From Saxidomus purpurata (Eukaryota > Mollusca > Bivalvia > Venerida > Veneridae): 64,000 nucleotides of DNA. This document shows, one piece after another, positions 1-9,918 of this stretch (within the stretch, counting starts at the first letter, position 1; each line of letters opens with the position of its first letter). Both the position numbers and the translations under genes were made by a program. Where the stretch lies: assembly GCA_022818135.1 (NCBI GenBank), contig JAFMSR010000012.1, positions 5,216,456 to 5,280,455 of the forward strand, given 5' to 3'. The notes under the pieces are model-generated. The model did no database searches and was not told the DNA's origin. It saw nothing but the letters and a program-made list of their open reading frames with translations.

Positions 1-905
1 CAGCAGTCACTGTCTGCCAATATAGTCATAATGAAGGAAGGTCAAATACACTGTTAGTCAAGACAGCAGTCACTGTCTGCCAATACAGGCATAACAAAGC
101 AAGGTCAAATACACTGTTAGTCAAGACAGCAGTCACTGTCTTCCAATATAGTCATAATAAAGCAAGGTTAAATACACTCTAAGTCAAGACAGCAGTCGCT
201 GTCTTCCAATATAGTCATAATAAAGCAAGGTTAAATACACTCTAAGTCAAGACAGCAGTCACTTTCTTCCAATATAGGCATAATAAAGCAAGGTCAAATA
301 CACTTAGTCAAGACAGCAGTCACTGTCTTCCAATATAGTCATAATAAAGCAAGGTCAAATACACTAAGTCAAGACAGCAGTCACTGTCTTCCAATATAGG
401 CATATTAAACAAGGTCAGATACACTCTAAGTCAAGACAGCAGTCACTTTCTTCCAATATAGGCATAATAAAGCAAGGTCAAATACACTTAGTCAAGACAG
501 CAGTCACTGTCTTCCAATATAGTCATAATAAAGCAAAGTCAAATACACTCTAAGTCAAGACAGCAGTCACTGTCTTCCAATATAGTCATAATAAAGCAAG
601 GTCAAATACACTTAGTCAAGACAGCAGTCACTGTCTTCCAATATAGTCATAATAAAGCAAAGTCAAATACACTCTAAGTGAAGACAGCAGTCACTGTCTT
701 CCGATATAGTCATAATAAAGCAAGGTCAAATACACTCTAAGTCAAGATAGCAGTCACTGTCTTCCAATATAGTCATAATAAAGCAAAGTCAAATACACTC
801 TAAGTCAAGACAGCAGTCACTGTCTTCCAATATAGTCATAATAAAGCAAAGTCAAATACACTCTAAGTCAAGACAGCAGTCACTTTCTTCCAATATAGGC
901 ATACT
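1..905. repeat. Minisatellite, 63-bp unit, about 15 copies, cut by window start
   Basis: Units begin CAGCAGTCACTGTCTTCCAA and end CTCTAAGTCAAGA. Two length classes alternate: about 63 bp, and about 59 bp lacking CTCT near the end. Copies are mostly over 90 percent alike, with shared variants such as GCATA for TCATA in several units, showing local copy-and-expand history. The array ends with a truncated unit near 903. Confidence 0.95.
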
Positions 906-3037
906 ATTATATACATTATATACTGGTGTTTACGTGCGAGTGTTCAAGTAAAACATAGAAAATACTACAAATTCCAATTAAATAATCTACATATAGGAAC
1001 TATGTACTTTAAGATCCCAAAAATACTACATATGTAAAATCACAATTGTCCTTAATCAAATAATCATAAGCAAAAATCACAATTTTCAATATATGTACAT
1101 AACATATTCAACAGGTACTGCATATATTTTTTCTGATTTAAGTGTAAAAGTTGCATTTGAAATTGGAATGCTGTTTTTGCAACTCGTTTTCACAGTCTTC
1201 ATCATAAAATGTTGACCTACTTCTTTTGAACTGCACAGAGCATAATTATATACCTACTAGAACTCTTGCTAAACTTATTTATTATCTTTAATCATCTTAT
1301 ATCTTAAAAACTTTTCTTGTCTTGACCTTGCAAAGTTGCTCAGCATTTTGACACTAAACTAAATTGTAGTTCCGTCAGTTATACTAACCATTTATTGTCA
1401 ACTATACAGCATCATACATGAAAAGTGAATCAGTAACTGTGCAACTCATATCACTATCTCTTAATAAACAACAACAATCGAAAAGTTTACTTGTGATGTC
1501 AACAAAGACAACATAATTATTTACAGAACTTAATCAAATAAATGTAAGGACGTCAAATAATAATGAATTCAAATGTAATAGAAACTTGTTTCATGCTGAA
1601 ATTACGATAAATTAAAGATATATTACTCTTCAAGATGAGCGCACTTCATTATAGTAATATACTTTAGACAATGACCGATTTGAAAATATTGGCGAAATAT
1701 GCTGATAGAAATAATATTGAACCAAATAAAAATGTAGATTTTTTGTCTTTGACTCGGACAGTCGAAAGTGATTTTCAAAATAATTAAACAGGAAAAAAAC
1801 CAACTGTTCTACTGATTCATGTATTACAGTTTAAACTCTTCGTGCCTATCTAAAATTGTACAGGTCGCTTTGAAAGGTAATATCACTTTAACCCCAAATC
1901 ATTCTTCAAACCAAAAATGATTTATAACAAACCAGTCACCTAGAATACTGCTTGATATGCAAATACATAAACGTCTGCTAATGGTAATACTGATAGAATA
2001 TTTCAATATAAGTGCAACACAGCATTACACATCATAATACTAAATAGAAACAGAGTAAGTAAACAAGTTGTCGTATGTAAATAAAATCACAACATTACAA
2101 GTGAGTAGGTCAACCTCAAAAATTGCATTAGGAAACAACGATTCAAAAATACAAACTCAAACTAGCATAAAGGAAGAATGTGTACATAATACTATGAGAA
2201 AACAATTACGACATTATAAATTTTGTATATAGATCACTTACTACAAACATATCTAACACATTTGCATGAGAATAAAATGAGCGGAATGAAATTTTCAAAA
2301 CACCAAGGTAAAATAAAAAATTGTATTTGATGCACAGGTTTGTAGCAAAACAAGATAAGATAAAATGCTATATGCTGTTGCCTGCATAATAATAGATACA
2401 AAATGCATAAAATCACATAAAATACAGATAAGCTGTACTGCAATGTTATCTTTGCATTTTTATATATCATATGAATGCAGCACTTCCCAATATTTCATTG
2501 ATTTTGAATGCAATTTCAGATTTGGAAACACTAAAGCATTTACTGATTAAATTTCACTGTTAATCTTTTCTCACTGTCAATGTTTACAAGTATTTACAAT
2601 AATGTATATACATGATACATTTTCATCTTATGGATTGCTCATAAATACATAGAGTATGAAGCATAAACATTTGAAAAAAAGACATAAAAACATCAAATTA
2701 AAACTTATTGCTACATTCATTTAACTTGCTACACATTAATCTAACTGCATGTATGCATGAAGTTACCATAAACAGTTAAAACACAATAGATCATAAGCAC
2801 AAGAAAGTCTATATACAGCAAACAATAATTCTTCATGCGGCATTCTAGTCATTTTTCTTTAACGTCAATATATGACAATATTTAGTATATAATATTTATA
2901 TTGAGTATGGACTGTAGCAGTATACACTGTGCATCTCGTGTGACTTCAGTAAATATGTATTGGAATACAGTGAAGCCAATCAATTCAAATATTCACAGTT
3001 GTTGCCATAACATCTGGCGGTAAAGCAAGAAAACAAT
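906..3037. other. AT-rich single-copy stretch, possible 3' UTR
   Basis: No tandem unit or coding frame is seen, and only short chance frames occur. Several minus-strand AATAAA signals are present (for example about 1281-1276 and 1396-1391). With the acceptor at 3072 this could be a long 3' UTR read on the minus strand. Nothing else is recognised. Confidence 0.4.
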
Positions 3038-3071
3038 TCATTTTATTCCATCGTCTACGACTTCTTCATTC
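3038..3071 (-). other. Possible 3'-terminal exon start of the RNF213-like gene (3' UTR or alternative end)
   Basis: A strong acceptor (TTGTTTTTCG...TTGTTTCAG, minus strand, ending 3072) is followed by GAATGAAGAAGTCG and an AATAAA at about 3047-3042. It could receive the possible donor after exon 8 (9765), which would put the normal stop only 33 bases before the junction. Read as protein it would give only about 11 codons (NEEVVDDGIK, stop at 3040-3038). It could also be the end of another minus-strand transcript. Confidence 0.3.
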
Positions 3072-3239
3072 CTGAAACAATACGAAAAACAATATTTGAA
3101 TATGAAAACTAATTTTTAAGTTCATTTAAAATAACTTATAACTCTTCACTTGATACATCACTTCTAATCATAATTGCATTTTCCTTTCATAGACTTTACT
3201 ATCTAAAGCAACTGCTTGTCAATCATAGGTATATCTTCT

Positions 3240-4600
3240 CATCATTGCTACTTATCCTGAGGAAGTCATTTGTTGCTGAATCGGGTCAGTAATTGCTAAG
3301 GAAGTCACTGCTTGCTAGGGAAGGTCACTGGTTGGTACACAAAATGGCCAAGATGGCCCTACATCGCTCACCTGGCTACAATATGCTACAGTACAAAGTT
3401 AAAAATAGCAGAAAGGGTCAGCTTTGACCTCTGGATTCCGATTTGAACAATGTTTATCTAGGTCCACCAAATAATGCTGTATTCCAAATATCTAAGTTCT
3501 GGGCCTATCGATGCTAGACAAGACTAGGTGTTTTCCCTATAAAAACCTCTGTTAAACAAGAGCCATGTTAGACATGGCCATCCCCCACAAGGTGCTCTAT
3601 GACCAATGAATTTGAAGTGAGAGGTATGCATATGGTATAGGTTCACCTGCACTTACTCTGTGTTAAAGTCACACTTCTACATTATTATGCTTTTTATGCG
3701 AAATATCAATAAAAGGAGATAACTCCAAACCAGGGTAAGTTTGAGTTATGGTTCTTGGACACTGCACTGCATTTTAATGTCCTCTATGACTGTGTGCAAT
3801 TTGAATCAATTCAGTTCAGTACTTTAAGAGTTGTGGCACTGACAAGAAAAAATAATAAAGGGAGACAGTTCAACTATAGGAAAAGCTTGAGTTAAGGTCC
3901 TTTTACATTGCACTTCCTCTCAATGTCATCTGTCTGTGTGTAAAGTTTAAACAAAATTTAATGCTACATTCTAAATATCTAATCTCAAATTCTTGTGGTT
4001 TCAGAGAAGAAGATTTTTAAAGTTTTCCCTATATAAGCCTATGCAAATTCAAGTGACCCCACACGGGGTCAATTTTGACCCAGGGTTCATGTTTGAATTA
4101 GTAGAGGTCCACTAGGTTATGGTACATGCTAAATATCTAAGCTCTATACAATGTGGTTTCAGAGAAATTTTATAAAGTTTTTCCTATATAAGATGATAAA
4201 AGACTAAATGTCTAAAGACTCCTTGGAGGATGACAAAGGCTGCTTGGGAAGTCACTGGTTGTTAAGGGGTGTCACTGGTTGCTAGCTGACTAAATGGTTG
4301 CAGAGAGCCAATGGTTACTAAGGAAGGCGCTTGGGCCTATGGGAAGTCACTGGTGCAAAAGAAGTCGCTGTTTGCTAGGGGCATTCACCAGCTACTAGGA
4401 GATTTGTAATGGATAAGATGGTTGCTAAAAAGTCTCTTATTTCTACGGGAAGTCACTAGTTGCTAAGGAAGTCATTTGTTGCTAAGGAAGTCACTGGCCA
4501 AGTGGTTTAGGAGAAGTCGTTTGAAACAAAATGTTGCCGGACACACAAACACATGATGACGGACAAAGGCTGACCATAAATGCTTCTCACTCGGGTAAGC
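3240..4600 (+). repeat. Family A repeat (divergent) with GTTGCTAAGGAAGTCACTG arrays
   Basis: 3240-3340 and 4210-4520 contain runs of a degenerate 20-base word, GTTGCTAAGGAAGTCACTG. Between them, from 3345, is a head (GGCCAAGATGGCCCTACATC, then GCTCACCTGGCTAC) and core units with ATATCTAAGCTCT and TCAATTTTGACC, as in the better copies at 25.5, 32.8 and 45.6 kb. It ends near a GACGGACAAAGG spacer and a CTCACTCGGGTAAGC tail. Confidence 0.7.
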
Positions 4601-5362
4601 TTAAAATAAACTATAATAAATATTGATGTCAATTAAAACTTGTTTTGCAATATCTTTGCAATATAAGAACATGGATAAAACACTGGATACTCCAGGAAGC
4701 ATGTTTTTGACATATTTTCTTGGTGATCCAAGTTCACTAGTGGGAAAATTGTTGAACTATTGTTGCACCAAAAAAAAAGGTTTAGCAACAAGGTGAGGTT
4801 GACTTTCAACTGATGGATATCACCAGGCATTGTATACCTTGGAATAAAGATTATAGTGTTTGAAAGCTATAAATATAGCTTTATTATATTCACAGGTTTT
4901 TCTACTACAGATGAATAGGGCAATGTGATCTCCCTGTTGGTCTTTATTTGAAGGATGGGTTTTATTTGGACATGGTCTTTAACACAGGCTTGACTACTGC
5001 ACTGTACACTACTGTAATATTTTAAAGTACTGAAGAACTATTATATATCTATAGTACGTATTGGGAGTATTGAATGCCACTGTAACACTGCATATTACTG
5101 TAGTACTGCATATAGCTGCATTAAAAGTAAATATTGTAAAGTATTTTAGTGTTATGAAGTAGTGTTGCACTGTACTACTGTACAGCAAACATCACGGGAA
5201 AAATTGGTTTGAATATGTTTCTATTCAAAGAGCACTAACACATGTATGCAATGGACCAGAATATTTTTATGTTTTCTAAAAGAAGTCAGATCAAGGAGGC
5301 CACAGAGCAAATTAAGGGCATTTGATTTACTGGTTCATGAGAATCAATTTTCTATTTTCAAA
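4601..5362. other. No gene seen; CTGTACTACTG-rich low-complexity segment
   Basis: 5000-5190 is enriched in short words such as TACTGTA and GCACTGTAC. 5220-5340 resembles the family H repeat (AGAGCA, CAATGGACCAG). A 65-residue frame at 4633-4830 has no recognisable features and is taken as chance. Confidence 0.5.
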
Positions 5363-6840
5363 AACAACTAGAGCTATCACTAAATGTGATTAATACCCCC
5401 AAAAGGATTGCTTTATAAACTGAAGAAGTTCGTAGTAACATAATACCTTGCAAACAAACTAAAAAGAGATATTGTTCTTAGAAGTTCCTCTCATTGTGCT
5501 TGACCATTGTATGAAGTTGTATTGAATTCCAACTTGGAGTTTTCGAAAAAATGCTCCAGACAGGGAAAAGTAACAAAGGGCAATAACACTGTAATTAGTC
5601 AAGATGGAGTTATGGTTCCTGTGCACTGCACTCCCTCTCACTGTGCTTGACCATTGTATGAAGTTGTATTCAATTCAAACCAGAAGTTTTCAAGTTATGC
5701 TCCGGACAAGGAAAAGCAACAAAGGGTAATAACTCTGTAATGAGTCAAGATGGAGTTATGGTTCCTGTGCACTGCACTTCCTCTAAATGTACTTGACCAT
5801 TGTATGAGGTTGTACTGAATTCCAACTAGTAGTTTTCAAGTTATGCTTCGGACAAGGAAAAGTAACAAAGGGCAATAACTCAGTAAATATTCAAGATAGA
5901 GTTATAGTTATTGTACACTGCACTTCCTCTGAGTGTGCTTGATCATTGTATGAAGTTGTACTGAATTCCAACCAGTAGTTTTCAAGTTATGCTCCGGACA
6001 AGGAAAAGTAACAAAGGGCAATAACTCTGTAATTAGTCAAGATGGAGTTATAGTTCTTGTGCACTGCACTTCCTCTCAATGTGCTTGACCATTGTATGAA
6101 GTTGTATTGAATTCCAACCAGTAGTTTTCAAGTTATGCTCCGGACAAGTAAAAGTAACAAAGGGCAATAACTCAGTAAATACTCAAGATAGAGTTATAGT
6201 TCTTGTACACTGCACTTCCTCTGAGTGTGCTTGATCATTGTATGAAGTTGTATTGAATTCCAACTAGTAGTTTTCAAGTTATGCTCCGGACAAGGAAAAG
6301 TAACAAAGGGCAATAACACTGTAATTAGTCAAGATGGAGTTATGGTTCCTGTGCACTGCACTCCCTCTCACTGTGCTTGACCATTGTATGAAGTTGTATT
6401 GAATTCCAACTAGTAGTTTTCAAGTTATGCTCCGGACAAGGAAAAGTAACAAAGGGCAATAACTCTGTAATTAGTCAAGATGGAGTTATGGTTCCTGTGC
6501 ACTGCACTTCCTCTAAATGTACTTGATCATTGTATGAAGTTGTATTGAATTCCAACTAGTAGTTTTCAAGTTATGCTCCGGACAAGGAAAAGTAACAAAG
6601 GGCAATAACTCTGTAATTAGTCAAGATGGAGTTATGGTTCTTGTGCACTGCACTTCCTCTCAATGTGCTTGACCATTGTATGAAGTTGTATTGAATTCCA
6701 ACCAGTAGTTTTCAAGTTATGCTCCGGACAAGGAAAATGCAACAGACCGCCCGACCGACCGACCGACCGACCAACCAACCACCGGGTGACTCCTATATAC
6801 CCCCCTAAACTTCGTTTTGGGGGTATAATAATAATAAGAA
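5363..6840 (+). repeat. Family C element, copy 1: head, nine 146-bp tandem units, CCGA spacer, hairpin tail
   Basis: It starts AACTAGAGCTATCACTAAAT and runs into nine units of about 146 bp, each with GCTCCGGACAAGGAAAAGTA and TTGACCATTGTATGAAGTTG. The array ends in GACCGACCGACC and then ATACCCCCCTAAACTTCG with GGGGGTATA, a hairpin. The same start, unit and end recur in the same orientation at 46762-48240. No coding capacity. Inference: a non-autonomous mobile element with an internal array. Confidence 0.85.
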
Positions 6841-7490
6841 CAAGAGTGATGAATGCCCCCCAAAGAGGTATCTCACAGTGTGTCCTCTCCATGTCTCCAT
6901 TTTAAAGTCCTTCCATACAAGACAAAGTTACCATGCAAAAAGGAATCCATTACTTTTAAACTGTAAGTGGGACCTTGCCCTTTGAGGAAGGGTCATAGGT
7001 CTTGCATGCAACATGTTATCTTGATGTGCTGAACATCTGTCCAAAGAAATGTTTAAAATCCTTCTATGCATGAAAAAGTTACAGCCCGGACACAAATGTG
7101 TCCATATATGAAGGATTCCATTACCTTTAATCTCTAAGTGTGACAATGACCTTGAAGATAGGGATGTGGGACTTGCACACAACACATTATCTTGATATGC
7201 TGAACATTTGTACCAAGTTATTTCAAAATCCTTCAATGCATGACAAAGTTATGATTCCTTTACTTTAAACCTTAAGTGTGACCTTAACCTTTGAGGTAGG
7301 GACATAGGTCTTAAATGCGACACATCGTCTTGATGTGCTGAACATTTGTGCCAAGTTATTTCAAAATCCTTCAATGCATAACAAAGTTACAGTCCACACA
7401 TGAATGTGTGCATATATACAGGATTCCATTACCTTTAAACCCTAAGTGTGACCTTGACCTTGGAGATAGGGACGAAAAATGCATATAAAT
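6841..7490 (+). repeat. Family D tandem array, copy 1 (140-190 bp units)
   Basis: Begins with ATGAATGCCCCCAAAGAGGT. Units contain TGTGACCTTGACCTTTGAGG, GATGTGCTGAACATTTGTGC, AAAATCCTTCAATGCATGAC and ACAGGATTCCATTACC. Copies recur at 35.8-36.7 kb and 61.7-62.6 kb. Frames crossing the array (for example 6928-7236, minus) are repeat products. Confidence 0.8.
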
Positions 7491-8062
7491 GTATATCGCC
7501 TTTACAGGAAAGACCAGAGTAATGAAAACTACAAAGTATGGTCCCCCTAATATCCGGTTGATTTTCTCCCGCCTAAGGCAACCAGAGTTTCAAGCTTCTA
7601 CTGTATAATAGGATAAAACAGAGAGCACCGACCAACTTTATAAATATATTTTAAGTGAAATATCACTTAAATATAAAGGGTGTTGAACTGAAGGACATAA
7701 ATTTTACTTTAATAAATATTTGCTTGTGTATTAGATTTCAGATGGCTTTTTATTATTACGCACTGCATGGATGCTACTGATATTTTTGCAGTTCTTAATG
7801 CTGTGAATGAATGTTATTTTTATGTTATACGGACTTTGACATGAATTTAAATGTTTAATAACAATTTCGATAAAGATGATCATGTTTAAAAAGAAACCTC
7901 CGTGATCAATGTATACTCAGTCAAAAAAGAAAGTGTGCATGACTCTGTCTCCTGTAACTTTGTAACCAGTCGACCAATGTTTGTTAAATTTTCAGCACAC
8001 AATAAGTACACTAATACCATTCAGTTGCACTCAGTTGAGGTCAGGTTGACATTTCCAATGTC
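7491..8062. other. No feature recognised
   Basis: AT-rich sequence without a tandem unit, credible frame or recognised element. It abuts the LINE fragment at 8063. Confidence 0.5.
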
Positions 8063-8455
8063 CTATAATTTGACATAAGCTCTGATGCAATATTTTGCAC
8101 TGAACGTCATCTCTATTGCTTGTACTTCTATGCCTGGTGTTTCAGGTAGAGATTTTTCTAAGAAGTGTAGTCCCTGTCTGACATATAAACAGAGACCCCT
8201 TGCTGTGTGTACATCATTTTCCTGTCTGTTCTTTGTATCTCCTTTTTGATATCCCTTATAATTAAAGGGTCTTTTATTTTCATGTAATTTTGTTTCCTGC
8301 AGGCAAATGATGTCAAACGGTTTGTCTAAGTTATTGGTTATATTCTGTAATTCATGACACGTTTGATTGCCATTCACCCCCATTCCTCTTATGTTCCAGG
8401 ATATGATACTTAGGCTGTTACTTTTGTAAGGATTCGTGTTTGCCTCAGTATACAG
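8063..8455 (-). mobile_element. LINE fragment: apurinic-type endonuclease N-terminal part
   Basis: A frame open from 8455 encodes SLSIISWNIRGMGVNGNQ, then PFDIICLQETKLHENKRPF and GLCLYVRQGLHFLEKSLP. These fit the start of the exonuclease-endonuclease-phosphatase domain of non-LTR retrotransposons (Asn in WNIRG; Glu in LQETK). It breaks off after about 130 residues, before the catalytic Asp/His motifs, and no reverse transcriptase follows. A dead fragment downstream of the host gene's coding end. Confidence 0.8.
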
Positions 8456-8719
8456 TCATATTAATCATTATTATTTAGTAATAATGTGGCAAAATCGTTT
8501 ATGTTTGTGTTATAATATCAAATCTTGATCTGGTATTGTCCCCTTAATATCACGAATAGCGATGCAACACCTTAGCAAACAAAAGAGACTCCAGTAATGC
8601 TAGGGTCTGGAACTTCTGTTGATGACGATGCAAGGTTGTTAAACTGTCAATAACAGAAAATAATTTCACATGTCACTTATCAATGGACAAGCTGTAGACA
8701 TTTCTGATAGGCCCAGGTT
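8456..8719. other. No feature recognised
   Basis: Intergenic or UTR-intron sequence without visible structure between the LINE scrap and the next repeat array. Confidence 0.4.
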
Positions 8720-9210
8720 TGGTACACCTTTTTAGATGTTTGAATGGGACATGATTCCAATGACGACATCAAGGCAATCATACTGACCAAGTTTCATGGA
8801 AATTCAATGAAAAATGCAACCTCTATTGCATACACAAGGTTTTTCTATGATTTGACCCAATGACCTAGTTTTTAACCCTGAATGACCCATGTTCAAACTG
8901 GATCGAGATTTCATTAAGGCAATCATACTGACCAAGTTTCATGAAGGTCCAATGAAAAATGCAACCTCTATAGCATACACAAGGTTTTTCTATGATTTGA
9001 CCCCGTGACCTAGTTTTTGACCCTAGATGAACCATGTTCGAACTCAACCTAGATTTTATCAAAGTAATCATACTGACCAAGTTTCATGAAGATCCAGTGA
9101 AAAATGCAGTCTCTATTGAATACACAAGGTAAAGTGTGGACAGACAGACGACAAACATTAGGCGATCACAATATCTCACCTAAGCACTTCTTGCTCAGGT
9201 GAGCTCATAG
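8720..9210 (+). repeat. Family E tandem array, copy 1 (about 118-bp unit)
   Basis: Three or four units with TGACCTAGTTTTTGACCC, CATACTGACCAAGTTTCATG and AATGCAACCTCTATTGC. Ends in TGTGGACAGACAGACGAC and a CTCAGGTGAGCTCA tail. Related arrays are at 31460-32150 and 34365-34870. Confidence 0.8.
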
Positions 9211-9700
9211 AAAGCCACTAAACATTTTTTCTATTTTAGCAAAAATTGTCCCAATGTACAGGTTGCTGGAATCATTCCTTTTTTCAGAAAGGAATCATGA
9301 AAGGATGCTGCACAGCAAGTTTGAACTAGGGGGCAAGACACTTGAGTATTGTAAAGATTTTTCAGTGCAGTGGAGCAATGCAAATTTCTGTTTTTGAAAG
9401 AGGTCCATGCAAAAATGCTACAAGATAAGTTTGGTAAACATCCAGTCATTGGTTAGTAAGAAAAAGCAGTCTAAATAATTTTCTGTTTGTAGTTAGAATG
9501 GCCCCTGCATGCAGTGGACCTAAACAGTTTCTATTTTTAAGGGGTCCATGCAAGGATACTACAGAGTAAGTTTGTTAGTATCTGAAATGTAGTTGCACCA
9601 AAGAAGAGTTTAAGTGAAAAGTTGACGCAAGATAGACGGCGGACACTGGACCACGCACATACATTAACAGCCCACCCAGAGCCTTTGGCTCAGATAAACT
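9211..9700 (+). repeat. Family H dispersed repeat
   Basis: Carries GGGTCCATGCAAGGATACTA, CAGAGTAAGTTTG and GTGCAGTGGAGC words, ending in a GACGGCGGACACTGG spacer and GAGCCTTTGGCTCAGA hairpin. Similar sequence occurs at 5220-5340 and 11890-12380. Confidence 0.55.
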
Positions 9701-9798
9701 GATAATTAAAAACAATAATGGCAATGGTTTATACTTTTAAAATGTTAAACTGATAGCTAAATTACCTCCTACAGGGTCGTGCATTCCATACAAGTATG

Positions 9799-9918
9799 CT
9801 ACGATTTCCACAATTTTTTCACAGCTTTTTTCTGGCGAGTTGTCTTTGATGTATTCTCAGATTTGCTCTTCCAGCTTGTAATCACACGGTCCATCTTAAG
9901 TTCGCCTTGTTTTTGGGT
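9799..9918 (-). CDS. RNF213-like: RNF213-like exon 8, C-terminal basic tail and stop
   Basis: After acceptor TTGTACAG (ends 9919) the frame continues at phase 0 for 39 residues, TQKQGELKMDRVITSWKSKS then ENTSKTTRQKKAVKKLWKS, and stops at TAG (9801-9799). Twelve of 39 residues are Lys/Arg and three acidic. As I recall the vertebrate protein, it ends about where exon 7 ends, so this tail would be an extension. Without this splice, exon 7 would read only VS before a stop. The exon seems to continue as 3' UTR to a possible donor GTAATT at 9765, 33 bases after the stop. Confidence 0.68.
   Translation of the reverse strand, partial: TQKQGELKMDRVITSWKSKSENTSKTTRQKKAVKKLWKS

Noticed and set aside
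1..905. CRISPR-like array
   Set aside because: Whole 63-bp units repeat with no unique spacers, and the genome is eukaryotic; it is a minisatellite.
6632..7236. Minus-strand frames of 86 and 102 residues
   Set aside because: Translations of families C and D tandem repeats (for example RSVGRSGG from the GACC spacer).
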